A stretch of DNA of 64,000 bases from Oligosphaera ethanolica (lineage in GTDB: Bacteria > Verrucomicrobiota > Lentisphaeria > Oligosphaerales > Oligosphaeraceae), in assembly GCF_030814695.1 (NCBI RefSeq), contig NZ_JAUSVL010000001.1, positions 4,624,227 through 4,688,226 of the forward strand. Direction: 5' to 3'. Positions 26,397 through 34,230 of the stretch are shown in pieces. The position numbers and the translations under genes are program-made. How positions within the stretch are numbered: the first letter of the stretch is position 1; the number at the start of each line of letters is the position of its first letter. Below the pieces are notes generated by a model, which saw only the letters and a list, made by a program, of their open reading frames with translations, was not told the origin of the DNA and ran no database searches.

Positions 26397-28034
26397 ATGA
26401 CAAATCAGACCTACAACGTTCTGGCAGTCGATGACGAAAAGTTTTCCTTGGTGTTGCTGCAATCCTGCCTGCGCAATGAGAATTACAATCTGACGACTTG
26501 CGACAACGCGCTGCAGGCGGTTAAGGAGTTCAAGACGCATGACTTTGACGTGATTTTGCTGGATGTCATGCTTGGGTCCATTGACGGCTTTGAAGTGCGC
26601 AAGTTGATTCGGGAATACAATCAGAAGATCCCGATCATTTTTTTGACGTCTTTGCTTGACGACATCAACAGCTCTTTGATCAACCGTATTTCCGATGACC
26701 AGTATTCGTACTATTTGAACAAGTCGTTTCAGAAAAAACAGCTAATGGAGAAGATTGAGCATGCGGTGCGGGTGTATCGCGAGGAGAGTGACGCGGCGCG
26801 TTTTTACAAGCAGCTCAATGTGGACCTACTGTTGGCGCGCGAGGTGCAGCGGGTGTTGTTGCCGCCCTGGTGTTCTCTGAATAAGCACATGCTGACGACC
26901 TATCTGTACGAGCCTTGTTTTAGGATATCGGGTGACAGTCTTGATCTGGTTGAGCTGGGCTCGGGCAAGTACCTGCTGTTTCTGGCTGACATTGCCGGCC
27001 ATGGCATCCAGTCGGCGTTGTATATGAGTGCGATCCAGTCGTTTCTGAAGGCCTTGCGCCTGGAGATGGTCGAGCAGGCGTGGCTGCCCAATGTGATTCT
27101 CAATCGCATCAACCAGTTTTTCTGTAACGACCTCAGTGGTGGCAGTTACATGACCTGCCTGGTGGCGATTTTCGATTATCCCAAGCAGCGTCTGGTGTTT
27201 CAGAGCGCCGGCCATCCAGGGCTGATCTGCTGTTCTCGGCGTGAGCAGCGAGCCTATGAGATTGACATGGGCGACAAGGGCGGCGTCCCCGTCGGCTGGT
27301 TTGCTCGTACAGTTTATCAAGAAGAGGACAACGTCTATTACGAATTGGACCCGGGCGATATCATTCTCGGCTATACGGACGGCTTGATTGACTTGAAGAA
27401 CGATCGGGAAGAGACGGTGGCGACGCCGTTGCTGCTTAGTTTGTTGACCTCACTCATGGAAAAATCGACTTTTTTGCCGCTGCCGTATCTGCTCCGCAGC
27501 GCGCTTGACCAGATCGGCTACAACATCGTTCCTGACGATGTCTGCATCGTGGAGGTTCGTGGCGTGCCGAAGGGGGACGACAACATATTGCAACTGATCA
27601 ACCTGAGCAAGGGCGATGTCAGTCGCGGCGTGGAGCATTTTTGGCGTTTTGTGGAAGAACGGACGCATGACAACGAGCTGGCGACCAGGGTTGAGTTGCT
27701 GTTGAGCGAGTTTCTCAACAACGTCATTGAGTATGAATGCGCGAACAGGCCCGGTTTGCGTTCGGGCATTTTGGTTCAGATCTGCCTACGGGAGCCCGAC
27801 ACGGTGTTTGTCACAGTGCTGGACCGGGAGCCGAAAAGCGACCAGGACAAGTTGCAGCTCTCAAGGGACGCCGCCGATGTCTTTGAGCAGCAGAACAAGG
27901 CCATGGCCAGTTCGGGCCGCGGTCTGGCCATCATTCGTACGATCAGCAGCAATATCATGCGCAAGCATTTTAATGGCTTGAATCAGACCGAGTTTTTGAT
28001 ACGGAGCGCCCAGCCATGGTCGGTCCAAAGCTGA
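26397..28034 (+). CDS. Response regulator - SpoIIE-type phosphatase - HATPase fusion
   Basis: A 545-residue three-domain signalling protein. Residues 1-125 are a CheY-like receiver with Asp12/Asp13, phospho-acceptor Asp56 (VILLDVML), Thr84 and Lys109. A short linker helix leads to a PP2C/SpoIIE phosphatase (about 140-390) with metal-site motifs GDSLD (179-183), ADIAGHG near 198, YTDGLIDL near 325 and PDDVCIVEV near 382. The C-terminus (about 415-540) is an anti-sigma-factor type ATPase with N-box LLLSEFLNNVIEYE and a G-box SSGRGLAII. In known systems the phosphatase dephosphorylates an anti-anti-sigma factor and the HATPase (RsbW-like) phosphorylates it, so one protein carrying both opposing activities plus a receiver is a compact switch. 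No STAS-domain partner is in the window. It heads the polysaccharide locus. Confidence 0.9.
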   Translation: MTNQTYNVLAVDDEKFSLVLLQSCLRNENYNLTTCDNALQAVKEFKTHDFDVILLDVMLGSIDGFEVRKLIREYNQKIPIIFLTSLLDDINSSLINRISDDQYSYYLNKSFQKKQLMEKIEHAVRVYREESDAARFYKQLNVDLLLAREVQRVLLPPWCSLNKHMLTTYLYEPCFRISGDSLDLVELGSGKYLLFLADIAGHGIQSALYMSAIQSFLKALRLEMVEQAWLPNVILNRINQFFCNDLSGGSYMTCLVAIFDYPKQRLVFQSAGHPGLICCSRREQRAYEIDMGDKGGVPVGWFARTVYQEEDNVYYELDPGDIILGYTDGLIDLKNDREETVATPLLLSLLTSLMEKSTFLPLPYLLRSALDQIGYNIVPDDVCIVEVRGVPKGDDNILQLINLSKGDVSRGVEHFWRFVEERTHDNELATRVELLLSEFLNNVIEYECANRPGLRSGILVQICLREPDTVFVTVLDREPKSDQDKLQLSRDAADVFEQQNKAMASSGRGLAIIRTISSNIMRKHFNGLNQTEFLIRSAQPWSVQS

Positions 28035-28082
28035 AGACGACCCAGTAGGCCAGATTCCTGGGTGGAAGGCAAAGGAGTTGTG

Positions 28083-28409
28083 ATGAAGGCTGAGATTCGT
28101 CAGTATATCATAGAGAAACTTGAGCTTGATGACGATGAGACTATTGTCATGCTCATAGACTCTTATACCGAGTCACTCAACGATAATACGGCCTTGCTGC
28201 AGAAGAGTCTGCAAAGTGGCCACATAGCGGAGGCCGCCGGGGTGGCGCATGCCATGAAAGGCGCTTCGGCCAACATCGGTGCCCAGCCCTTTTTTGAAGT
28301 TTGTCGCGGCATTGAGTATGCCTTGAAAGGGGGCGATGTCGCTGCGGGCAAGAAGCTTTTGGGCGAGCTGTTGGTACTGCGTGAGGTTTTTTTGCAGGAA
28401 ACGCTGTAG
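28083..28409 (+). CDS. Hpt-domain phosphotransfer protein
   Basis: A 108-residue stand-alone histidine phosphotransfer protein. The start has AAAGGAG a few bases upstream; a longer in-frame start at 28062 is less likely. The phosphorylatable His56 sits in VAHAMKGASANIGA, the canonical Hpt HxxKG motif, followed by FEVCRGIEYALKGGD. The whole protein is one four-helix bundle. It is 48 bases after the receiver-phosphatase gene, so it is the natural phosphate donor or sink for Asp56 of that protein. No histidine kinase gene is in the window, so the sensor must be elsewhere. Confidence 0.9.
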   Translation: MKAEIRQYIIEKLELDDDETIVMLIDSYTESLNDNTALLQKSLQSGHIAEAAGVAHAMKGASANIGAQPFFEVCRGIEYALKGGDVAAGKKLLGELLVLREVFLQETL

Positions 28410-28451
28410 TTTGAGTGTTGTGTGTTGACCGATCGGAAGTCGCCCCAAAAA

Positions 28452-29207
28452 ATGAAAAAAAAGGCATCAGCCCTGGTTGCGAGTGCCACCGCCACAGCAG
28501 AGGAGCAGCGGCGGCGTCAGGCCATTGTGGCTGAGATTTTTGCTCGTGAGAAGCAGCCTCGTCCCAACACCATGAAACTGGTGCTATGGGATAGCACGCT
28601 GGCCTTTGCTCGCGGGCTGAAGCGCTTCATTGATATTATGGGGTCGCTCGCCGCGTTGGTCGTCCTTTCGCCGCTGTTGCTTGTCGTGGCCATGCTGATC
28701 AAGTTGGAGGATGGCGGCAGCATCATTTACCGCCAGGTGCGGGTGGGCAAGGACGGTCGCCACTTCCAGTTTTACAAATTCCGTTCGATGCATGAGAATG
28801 CCGACCGGATCAAAGCCGCCTTGAACCAGCAGAACCAGTCTGCTGACGGGGTGATTTTCAAGATGAAACGCGATCCACGGGTGACGCGCATAGGTCGTTT
28901 TATCCGTCGCTACAGTATTGACGAGATGCCGCAACTGTTCAATGTACTGGCTGGTGACATGAGTCTGGTTGGTCCGCGCCCACCGTTGCCCGATGAGGTG
29001 ACGCAGTACACGCTGGAAGATCGCAAGCGGCTGCATGTGATGCCGGGCATCACCTGCATCTGGCAGGTGTCTGGTCGCAGTGACATTCCTTTCAAGCAGC
29101 AGGTGCAGCTCGACAAGGAGTATATACATAGTCAAAGTTTGCGCAAGGATCTGTGGATATTGCTCAAAACGATACCAGCGGTGATTTTTGGCAAGGGTGC
29201 TTATTGA
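28452..29207 (+). CDS. Phosphoglycosyl transferase (bacterial sugar transferase, WcaJ/ExoY type)
   Basis: A 251-residue monotopic phosphoglycosyl transferase that moves a sugar phosphate to undecaprenyl phosphate, the first step in exopolysaccharide repeat-unit synthesis. The N-terminal 50 residues are charged; one reentrant hydrophobic helix follows (RFIDIMGSLAALVVLSPLLL). Family motifs are IYRQVRVGKDG, FQFYKFRSM, the catalytic region RYSIDEMPQLFNVLAGDMSLVGPRPP and MPGITCIWQVSGRSD. The start is uncertain: ATG 28452 has GGAAG 12 bases upstream; a GTG at 28422 is also in frame. It is a short-type protein without the N-terminal four-helix CoA-binding-like domain of WcaJ. Confidence 0.92.
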   Translation: MKKKASALVASATATAEEQRRRQAIVAEIFAREKQPRPNTMKLVLWDSTLAFARGLKRFIDIMGSLAALVVLSPLLLVVAMLIKLEDGGSIIYRQVRVGKDGRHFQFYKFRSMHENADRIKAALNQQNQSADGVIFKMKRDPRVTRIGRFIRRYSIDEMPQLFNVLAGDMSLVGPRPPLPDEVTQYTLEDRKRLHVMPGITCIWQVSGRSDIPFKQQVQLDKEYIHSQSLRKDLWILLKTIPAVIFGKGAY

Positions 29208-29287
29208 GGTGCCAGTTGACTTTGACTGCAGGTGATCAGACTGGCGGCGGGGTGGTGAGTGATTGGGCAAAGGACGTGTGAAAGCCG

Positions 29288-30634
29288 ATGAAAGCATTGA
29301 TATGCCTTGGCAATCTTGAAGAGCAAGGGCTGAGTGATGGCTTCAGCGGGATATCTTCCGCGATGTTGCCCGTTGCCAACAAGCCGCTGGTCGAATATTA
29401 CATTGATTTTTGTTGCAGCGTGGGTATTAGGTCCATCTTAATACTGGATAGTGATTTTGCGCCGGAGATGGCCAGCTTTCTGGGCAGCGGCGAACGCTGG
29501 TCGGTGTCGCTGAGCTACATTGGCGCCAAGAGCTATTCCAGTCTGGGTGAGCTGAGTCGGCGTCATGCGGCGTTTCTGGAAACCGAGCCCGTATTGTGGT
29601 TCAACGGCACAATCTTCCCATTTGTCGATTTTCGTTCGCTATCAGCTGCGCAGCTGACCATTGAAGACGAGGTTTCCTGGGCAAGTACACCGCTACCGAG
29701 CGGGTTGTTCTTTCTGGGCAAAGATCATTGCCAACGCCTGGCTGGCGAGGTGATGCAGATTCGCACCTTTGCCGACTATCACAGCTGCAACTGTCGGGTG
29801 TTGGCTGCGGAAGAGGGGATGTTTCCGATACCGGGCTACCACGTGGAAAAGGGCATATGCACCGGCATGAATGTGGTGATACCGGCGAGCGCCCGGGTCA
29901 AGGCGCCTGTACTTATGGGCAACAACGTGCGTTTGGGGGACGGCGTGTACTTAGACGGACTGGTAAGTATTGGCGACGAGGTCATGATTGACAGCGGGTC
30001 GCATCTGCGGGAAACGATTGTTTTTGACAGCACCTACATCGGGCGTGACCTTGAGCTTGAGCACAAGATCGTCTGTCGCGACCGTATCATCGACCCGCGC
30101 ATCGGCGTCGTCCTCAACCTTGGCGATGAATCCTTGTCCATGGACATGCGTCGTTTTACCTGGGATTTTTATATGCGCTGGGTCATGGATGCCCTAGCTG
30201 CGGCGTTGCTGATCATCCTGCTGTCGCCGGCGTACGCATGTTTGCGTCTTTTGAAGAAAATGCCTTCCGAGCCATGTTTTTTCTACAGCCAGCGTCACCG
30301 CGGTCGTTACTTTCGCCAGTACCAGTTGAACATGGGCAATCGCCGTGATCTGTATTTTTATAAATGCAGTTTGGACAAATACTGGATGTTGTGGATGGTC
30401 GTGACCGGCGATTTACGACTGATGGGCGACTCAGTGGACCGGGTTCCGGATGACGGCGAGACGGCCTATCGTCCAGGGGTGTTTTGTTTTTCGGATACCC
30501 GTAACAAGGTCACCAGCACCATGCAGCGGGCGCTGGACGACCGTTATTTCCGTCATAATCGCAGTTCACTGATGGTTCTGGAGTGTCTCATGAAGATAAT
30601 GGTTGGCCGTTTTTTTGTTGGCCGCGGCTATTAA
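29288..30634 (+). CDS. Fusion: nucleotidyltransferase-like, beta-helix, degenerate sugar-transferase domain
   Basis: A 448-residue protein joining three parts. Residues 1-180 look like a sugar-phosphate nucleotidyltransferase (SAMLPVANKPLVEYYIDFC near residue 24, then IRSILILDSD), but the GGxGTRL nucleotide loop is replaced by CLGNLEEQGLSDGFSG. Residues 190-275 have a left-handed beta-helix pattern (VIPASARVKAPVLMGNNVRL, GLVSIGDEVMIDSGS). Residues 294-448 repeat the layout of the phosphoglycosyl transferase in the gene before: a hydrophobic helix (WVMDALAAALLIILLSPAYA), FYSQRHRGRYFRQYQL, then WMVVTGDLRLMGDS and YRPGVFCFSD. There the catalytic acidic pair and the GPRP motif are missing (SLDKYWML and GDSV instead). 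I infer a non-catalytic, membrane-attached partner or regulator of the true transferase. Confident as a gene; the reading of the C-terminal domain is by eye. Confidence 0.82.
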   Translation: MKALICLGNLEEQGLSDGFSGISSAMLPVANKPLVEYYIDFCCSVGIRSILILDSDFAPEMASFLGSGERWSVSLSYIGAKSYSSLGELSRRHAAFLETEPVLWFNGTIFPFVDFRSLSAAQLTIEDEVSWASTPLPSGLFFLGKDHCQRLAGEVMQIRTFADYHSCNCRVLAAEEGMFPIPGYHVEKGICTGMNVVIPASARVKAPVLMGNNVRLGDGVYLDGLVSIGDEVMIDSGSHLRETIVFDSTYIGRDLELEHKIVCRDRIIDPRIGVVLNLGDESLSMDMRRFTWDFYMRWVMDALAAALLIILLSPAYACLRLLKKMPSEPCFFYSQRHRGRYFRQYQLNMGNRRDLYFYKCSLDKYWMLWMVVTGDLRLMGDSVDRVPDDGETAYRPGVFCFSDTRNKVTSTMQRALDDRYFRHNRSSLMVLECLMKIMVGRFFVGRGY

Positions 30635-30664
30635 TGAAGTCCGCTGGCGAGGAGCAAGCCCGGT

Positions 30665-31798
30665 ATGAGCAGCTTACTTGGCAACGAGCGTCTGGATGAT
30701 GCCCGCAGCAGTTTCACGATGACTCGTGATCCGGCGGTTGACGCGCTTATCGCCGAGATGCTCGTCAGCTTGCGGCAGGATATTGCGGCCCTATCGCCGG
30801 GGCCGGGGCTGACTGGGGTGTTTCTCGGTGGCGGGTACGGCCGCGGTGATGGCGGGGTCCTGGAGCGAGGCGGCCGGCGTCTGCCCTACAATGATCTTGA
30901 TTTTTTTGTTTTCAGCGATGGCCTGAATAGAAAGTCCCGGGGCTCTTTGGACGCGTCACTGGCCGGCCTGGCAGAGACTTGGTCGGCGCGTCTGGGCATT
31001 GAGGTGGATTTTGCGCCGGTGCGGGAGTTGAGTACTCTGTCATCCATGCCCGTGACCTTGATGTTTCAGGAATTACGCGTTGGGCATGTGCTGGTATGGG
31101 GGGATGGCCGGGCGCTAGAGCGAATACCGGTGTGCGCTGCGCAGGACCTGCCGGCGTTGGAGGGTTTGCGCCTGCTCCTCAATCGTGGCACGGGGCTGCT
31201 GTTGGCGGAAAGGCGCCTGGCGGAGAAACGCGACGACGATGCAAGTCGCGATTTCATCTGGCGGAATCTGCACAAATGTGCTTTGGGTTGCGGCGACGCG
31301 TTGCTCATCATGTCGCATAGCTACGACTACTCGCTGAACCGCCGGGAGGCGGACTTGGTGGCTTGGGCCCGGCGCTATTGGCCCGGTGTCAGGGGCGAAC
31401 AGCTGGCCGAGCATTATCGGCGGGCAGCGGCGTTCAAGGCGCAACCGCATGGTGACTCGCTGCGGGCTGCCAGCGAGCTGCTGCCCGTCTTGCGACAGTT
31501 GTGGCAGGCCAGTCTTGAGCGGGGAATGGAACTCAGTGGCAGCCCCGCCACGGGCCAGGATGGTCAGGGCTTGCGCCGGGCGCTGGCGGCTGTCGGTGGT
31601 AGGCAGCGCTGGTGGATAAACTGGCTGCAGAATGTGGCATATGGGCTTTCTGGCGGCGTGGGTACGGGTTGTTTCATGCCGCCGCAATGCTGGCTGCTGC
31701 TGACCTTGACGGGTATCCTCAACGGGGAGCTTGGCCCCTGTTGGGTGTCAGACGGTGGACTGGACTGGTATTTCCGCCGCTGGCAGCGTTTCAATTGA
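30665..31798 (+). CDS. Nucleotidyltransferase-fold protein in polysaccharide locus
   Basis: A 377-residue protein without clear family name. A pol-beta type nucleotidyltransferase signature is visible: GGGYGRGDGG at residues 55-64 followed by NDLDFFVF near 77, and a third acidic site in EVDFAPVREL near 117. The rest is helical with a conserved-looking RDFIWRNLHKCALGCGDALL near 195, and a last segment near 320-350 (WLQNVAYGLSGGVGTGCFMPPQCWLLLTLTG) that is hydrophobic enough to associate with the membrane. Such proteins transfer nucleotides to small molecules, RNA or proteins. It is 30 bases behind the fusion gene and 131 bases before the chain-length gene. A role in modifying or controlling glycan assembly is inference from position. 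Confidence 0.7.
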   Translation: MSSLLGNERLDDARSSFTMTRDPAVDALIAEMLVSLRQDIAALSPGPGLTGVFLGGGYGRGDGGVLERGGRRLPYNDLDFFVFSDGLNRKSRGSLDASLAGLAETWSARLGIEVDFAPVRELSTLSSMPVTLMFQELRVGHVLVWGDGRALERIPVCAAQDLPALEGLRLLLNRGTGLLLAERRLAEKRDDDASRDFIWRNLHKCALGCGDALLIMSHSYDYSLNRREADLVAWARRYWPGVRGEQLAEHYRRAAAFKAQPHGDSLRAASELLPVLRQLWQASLERGMELSGSPATGQDGQGLRRALAAVGGRQRWWINWLQNVAYGLSGGVGTGCFMPPQCWLLLTLTGILNGELGPCWVSDGGLDWYFRRWQRFN

Positions 31799-31840
31799 CC
31801 TCAAGGCACGGGATTAGTGCATGTGTTGAGTAGGAAAATC

Positions 31841-31894
31841 ATGAACACGCAGTACATTATCAGGTTGATTCTTGTGCGTGGGGGCGCCGTTTGA
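31841..31894 (+). CDS. Possible 17-codon leader peptide
   Basis: A tiny frame in the 131-base gap before the Wzc-like gene, starting ATG at 31841 behind AGGAAA and coding for MNTQYIIRLILVRGGAV. Its first residues MNTQ and hydrophobic character resemble the N-terminus of the Wza lipoprotein at 34231 (MNTQARTYLQLLRLLLL). Too short to judge coding potential; listed because it has a ribosome site and lies where a leader would be. Confidence 0.2.
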   Translation: MNTQYIIRLILVRGGAV

Positions 31895-31929
31895 GGGCAT
31901 AAGGGCTGACAAGCCAGTAAGCGGAAGAT

Positions 31930-33963
31930 ATGGACCAATTTGTCACCAACGAGATCGCAGTCCAAGGCTCCCCGAGTCTGGATTTTTTTTGGCGTTTCGA
32001 TTGGCGGGTGGTGGCCCTGCTGCTGAAACGCTGGTCACTGGTGCTCTTGGCGGTGTTTATCGCGATTGCGCTGACCAGTCACGTCGCGATGCAGCGCCGG
32101 AGCCTCCATTCCATGCGCCGCTGGCAGGCTGAAGTCAAGCTGTTCCACCAGATACGCTCCGAGCGTGTACCGAGCTTTTACAAGCAGATTGACACGAAAG
32201 TTATCGCGGAGATCATCGGCAACAGCACGCAATTGCGCAAGGCGGCTGAGCGCATGCAGCTTTCTGGCGATCAGGCGGCGGCCCTTGGCGGTCTGATTGA
32301 AGTCGAGCTGGTGAAAAATCGCCCGAGCGTCATCACCGTGCGGGCGTCCTACAGCGATGCCAAGATGGCAGCTGCTCTGGCCAATGCCGTGGCGGAAGAA
32401 GGGCTCAATGCCTACATTGAGTTGCAGAACGGCACTCTCCAGGGCATGCTGATGGAGCGGCGACAGCGTCGCATCCGCCTTCAGGATTCACTCTATGAGC
32501 TGGAAAAATCCTTGGCGAATTTTTCTGTACCTGGCAGTCTTCTGCGGCCTGATAAGGAGTTGGACCGCCTCAGCAATGAAATCACCGCGCTGATGATGCA
32601 ATTGGCGGTCGACGAGACTGAGGTGGTGCGCCTTGGTGTGGCCTGTGAAGAAACGGTAAAGGCGATGGCCGGTATTGACAAGGAAGTCAGGATGCTCAGC
32701 AGGATAGTGGGCGGGAGCGATACCGAGCTCAGCCGTCTGCGTGGGCGTCTGGTGACGATGCAGCAGCAGTACACTGAAAACAACCCCCAGATTCGGGTTT
32801 TACAGGATGAGATTGATGGCCGGCAGCGCTTGCTCGAAGAGGCCGCGAACAAAGAGAAGGGCCTAGACGAGGAAGTCTTCACCATCAACACGGTATATAC
32901 CACCTTGGAACAGCGGTTGCTCCAGGCGCAAATTGATCGCGTTGCCCTGCAGAAGCGCATCGATGTGGAAAAGGCGCGTCTGGACGAGTTGCGCAAGGTG
33001 GTCAAACTTCAGCAGGACATGTCTGCCGGATATCAGGAAGTGCAGCGCAAGATGATGTCCATTACCCAGAGCATCACCCAATTGGATGGGACGATCAACG
33101 ACATGGAACTGTTGCTCAACTCGGCGGTGCCGGATTTGTCCATACTGGATACGGCATCGGTGCCGCGCGCCCCGTCCATCAACACCAAAAAGACCATGGT
33201 ATTGTCATTGGCGGGTGCCAGCTTTATGCTGTTTTTTCTGATGGCTATGTTGATAGCGCACGAGGTTATCCTTGGCACAATCAAGAGCCCGCGTGATTTC
33301 CACTATGTGAGTGATATGGATGAATTGGGCATGCTCCCCGTGGACAGCGAAGTGGGCGCTTACGTGTTAGACGCTGCCCTCCACAATGTCTTCATTCAGA
33401 TGCGTCAGCGTTTTGGCGAGGGACGGCGGATTTTCCTCTGCCAGATGTCACCCAATCCCATGATCAATCAGTTGCGGGCGAGCTGGAACATGAATTTTGG
33501 CACGAACGGCCTGCAGGTCTTCTGGCTGAAATGCCTGTCTATGTCAGCGCGCGAGGAGCAGAAGGAAAGGACTGGCCAGGGTAAGGAGCGCATTCCTGAT
33601 GAAGGCATGGTTGCCATTGAGAAATTTGGCAATCACGGGTACTTTTACTGCGAAAATCCCCTGGTGTTGACGCCGGCGGAGTGGGAGTTACTCAATGCTG
33701 ATTTGACTGAACTGGAGAGGCAGTATGGTGTGGTCGTGATTGAACGGGAAATGCCCAAGTTGTCGGTTGGGGTTCTTTCCGAGCAGTTCTGCCGCATGGT
33801 TGACTACACGGTTGTATTGGCGTCTTTTGGGGTTGAGAAGAAGATGTCGTTACGGCGTTTGCTCAGTGACGAGCGGCTCAGCGGCATTCCGATTGGTGGC
33901 ATACTGACTGGCGTGAAGAAGAAATATTGGCGTGTCTTCATGGGTGAAAATAGCGGCGGCTGA
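31930..33963 (+). CDS. Wzz/Wzc-like chain-length protein with degenerate kinase domain
   Basis: A 677-residue polysaccharide co-polymerase. Membrane helix 1 is at residues 34-52 and helix 2 near 420-445. Between them lies the periplasmic Wzz domain and a long coiled coil (QDSLYELEKSLANF, then QQYTENNPQIRVLQDEIDGRQ), ending in a PRAP-like motif VPRAPSINTKK as in Wzc/ExoP. The cytoplasmic part (about 465-677) follows the BY-kinase fold order: at residues about 498-515, where the P-loop GEGKST should be, there is GEGRRIFLCQMSPNPMINQL, and the Walker B strand reads YGVVVIEREMP instead of an aspartate motif. No C-terminal tyrosine cluster exists. So chain-length control is kept but kinase activity is probably lost. 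It directly precedes Wza, its export partner. Confidence 0.88.
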   Translation: MDQFVTNEIAVQGSPSLDFFWRFDWRVVALLLKRWSLVLLAVFIAIALTSHVAMQRRSLHSMRRWQAEVKLFHQIRSERVPSFYKQIDTKVIAEIIGNSTQLRKAAERMQLSGDQAAALGGLIEVELVKNRPSVITVRASYSDAKMAAALANAVAEEGLNAYIELQNGTLQGMLMERRQRRIRLQDSLYELEKSLANFSVPGSLLRPDKELDRLSNEITALMMQLAVDETEVVRLGVACEETVKAMAGIDKEVRMLSRIVGGSDTELSRLRGRLVTMQQQYTENNPQIRVLQDEIDGRQRLLEEAANKEKGLDEEVFTINTVYTTLEQRLLQAQIDRVALQKRIDVEKARLDELRKVVKLQQDMSAGYQEVQRKMMSITQSITQLDGTINDMELLLNSAVPDLSILDTASVPRAPSINTKKTMVLSLAGASFMLFFLMAMLIAHEVILGTIKSPRDFHYVSDMDELGMLPVDSEVGAYVLDAALHNVFIQMRQRFGEGRRIFLCQMSPNPMINQLRASWNMNFGTNGLQVFWLKCLSMSAREEQKERTGQGKERIPDEGMVAIEKFGNHGYFYCENPLVLTPAEWELLNADLTELERQYGVVVIEREMPKLSVGVLSEQFCRMVDYTVVLASFGVEKKMSLRRLLSDERLSGIPIGGILTGVKKKYWRVFMGENSGG

Positions 33964-34230
33964 TGGTTGTGGCAGTGCGGCTTCTGGGGTGCTCTCATCG
34001 TGCATAGTGCAGTGTGGTGTTGTTGTGACTGGCTGGCATGGCCATGAAAAAGTGGTGTTGTTACGGCTGCCGGCTGGGTGTTGTGACACTGGTGGGTTGC
34101 CGACGCCGAGGCAGCTGCGTGGCGCGCAGGTCATCGGCGCTGACTCCTCGGCAAAGGTGGCATAATGCGGTTGCGATTGGTTTCCGGCGGGATTTGCTGG
34201 CCTTGACTGAGAATAAGGGTGAAGAAGACT

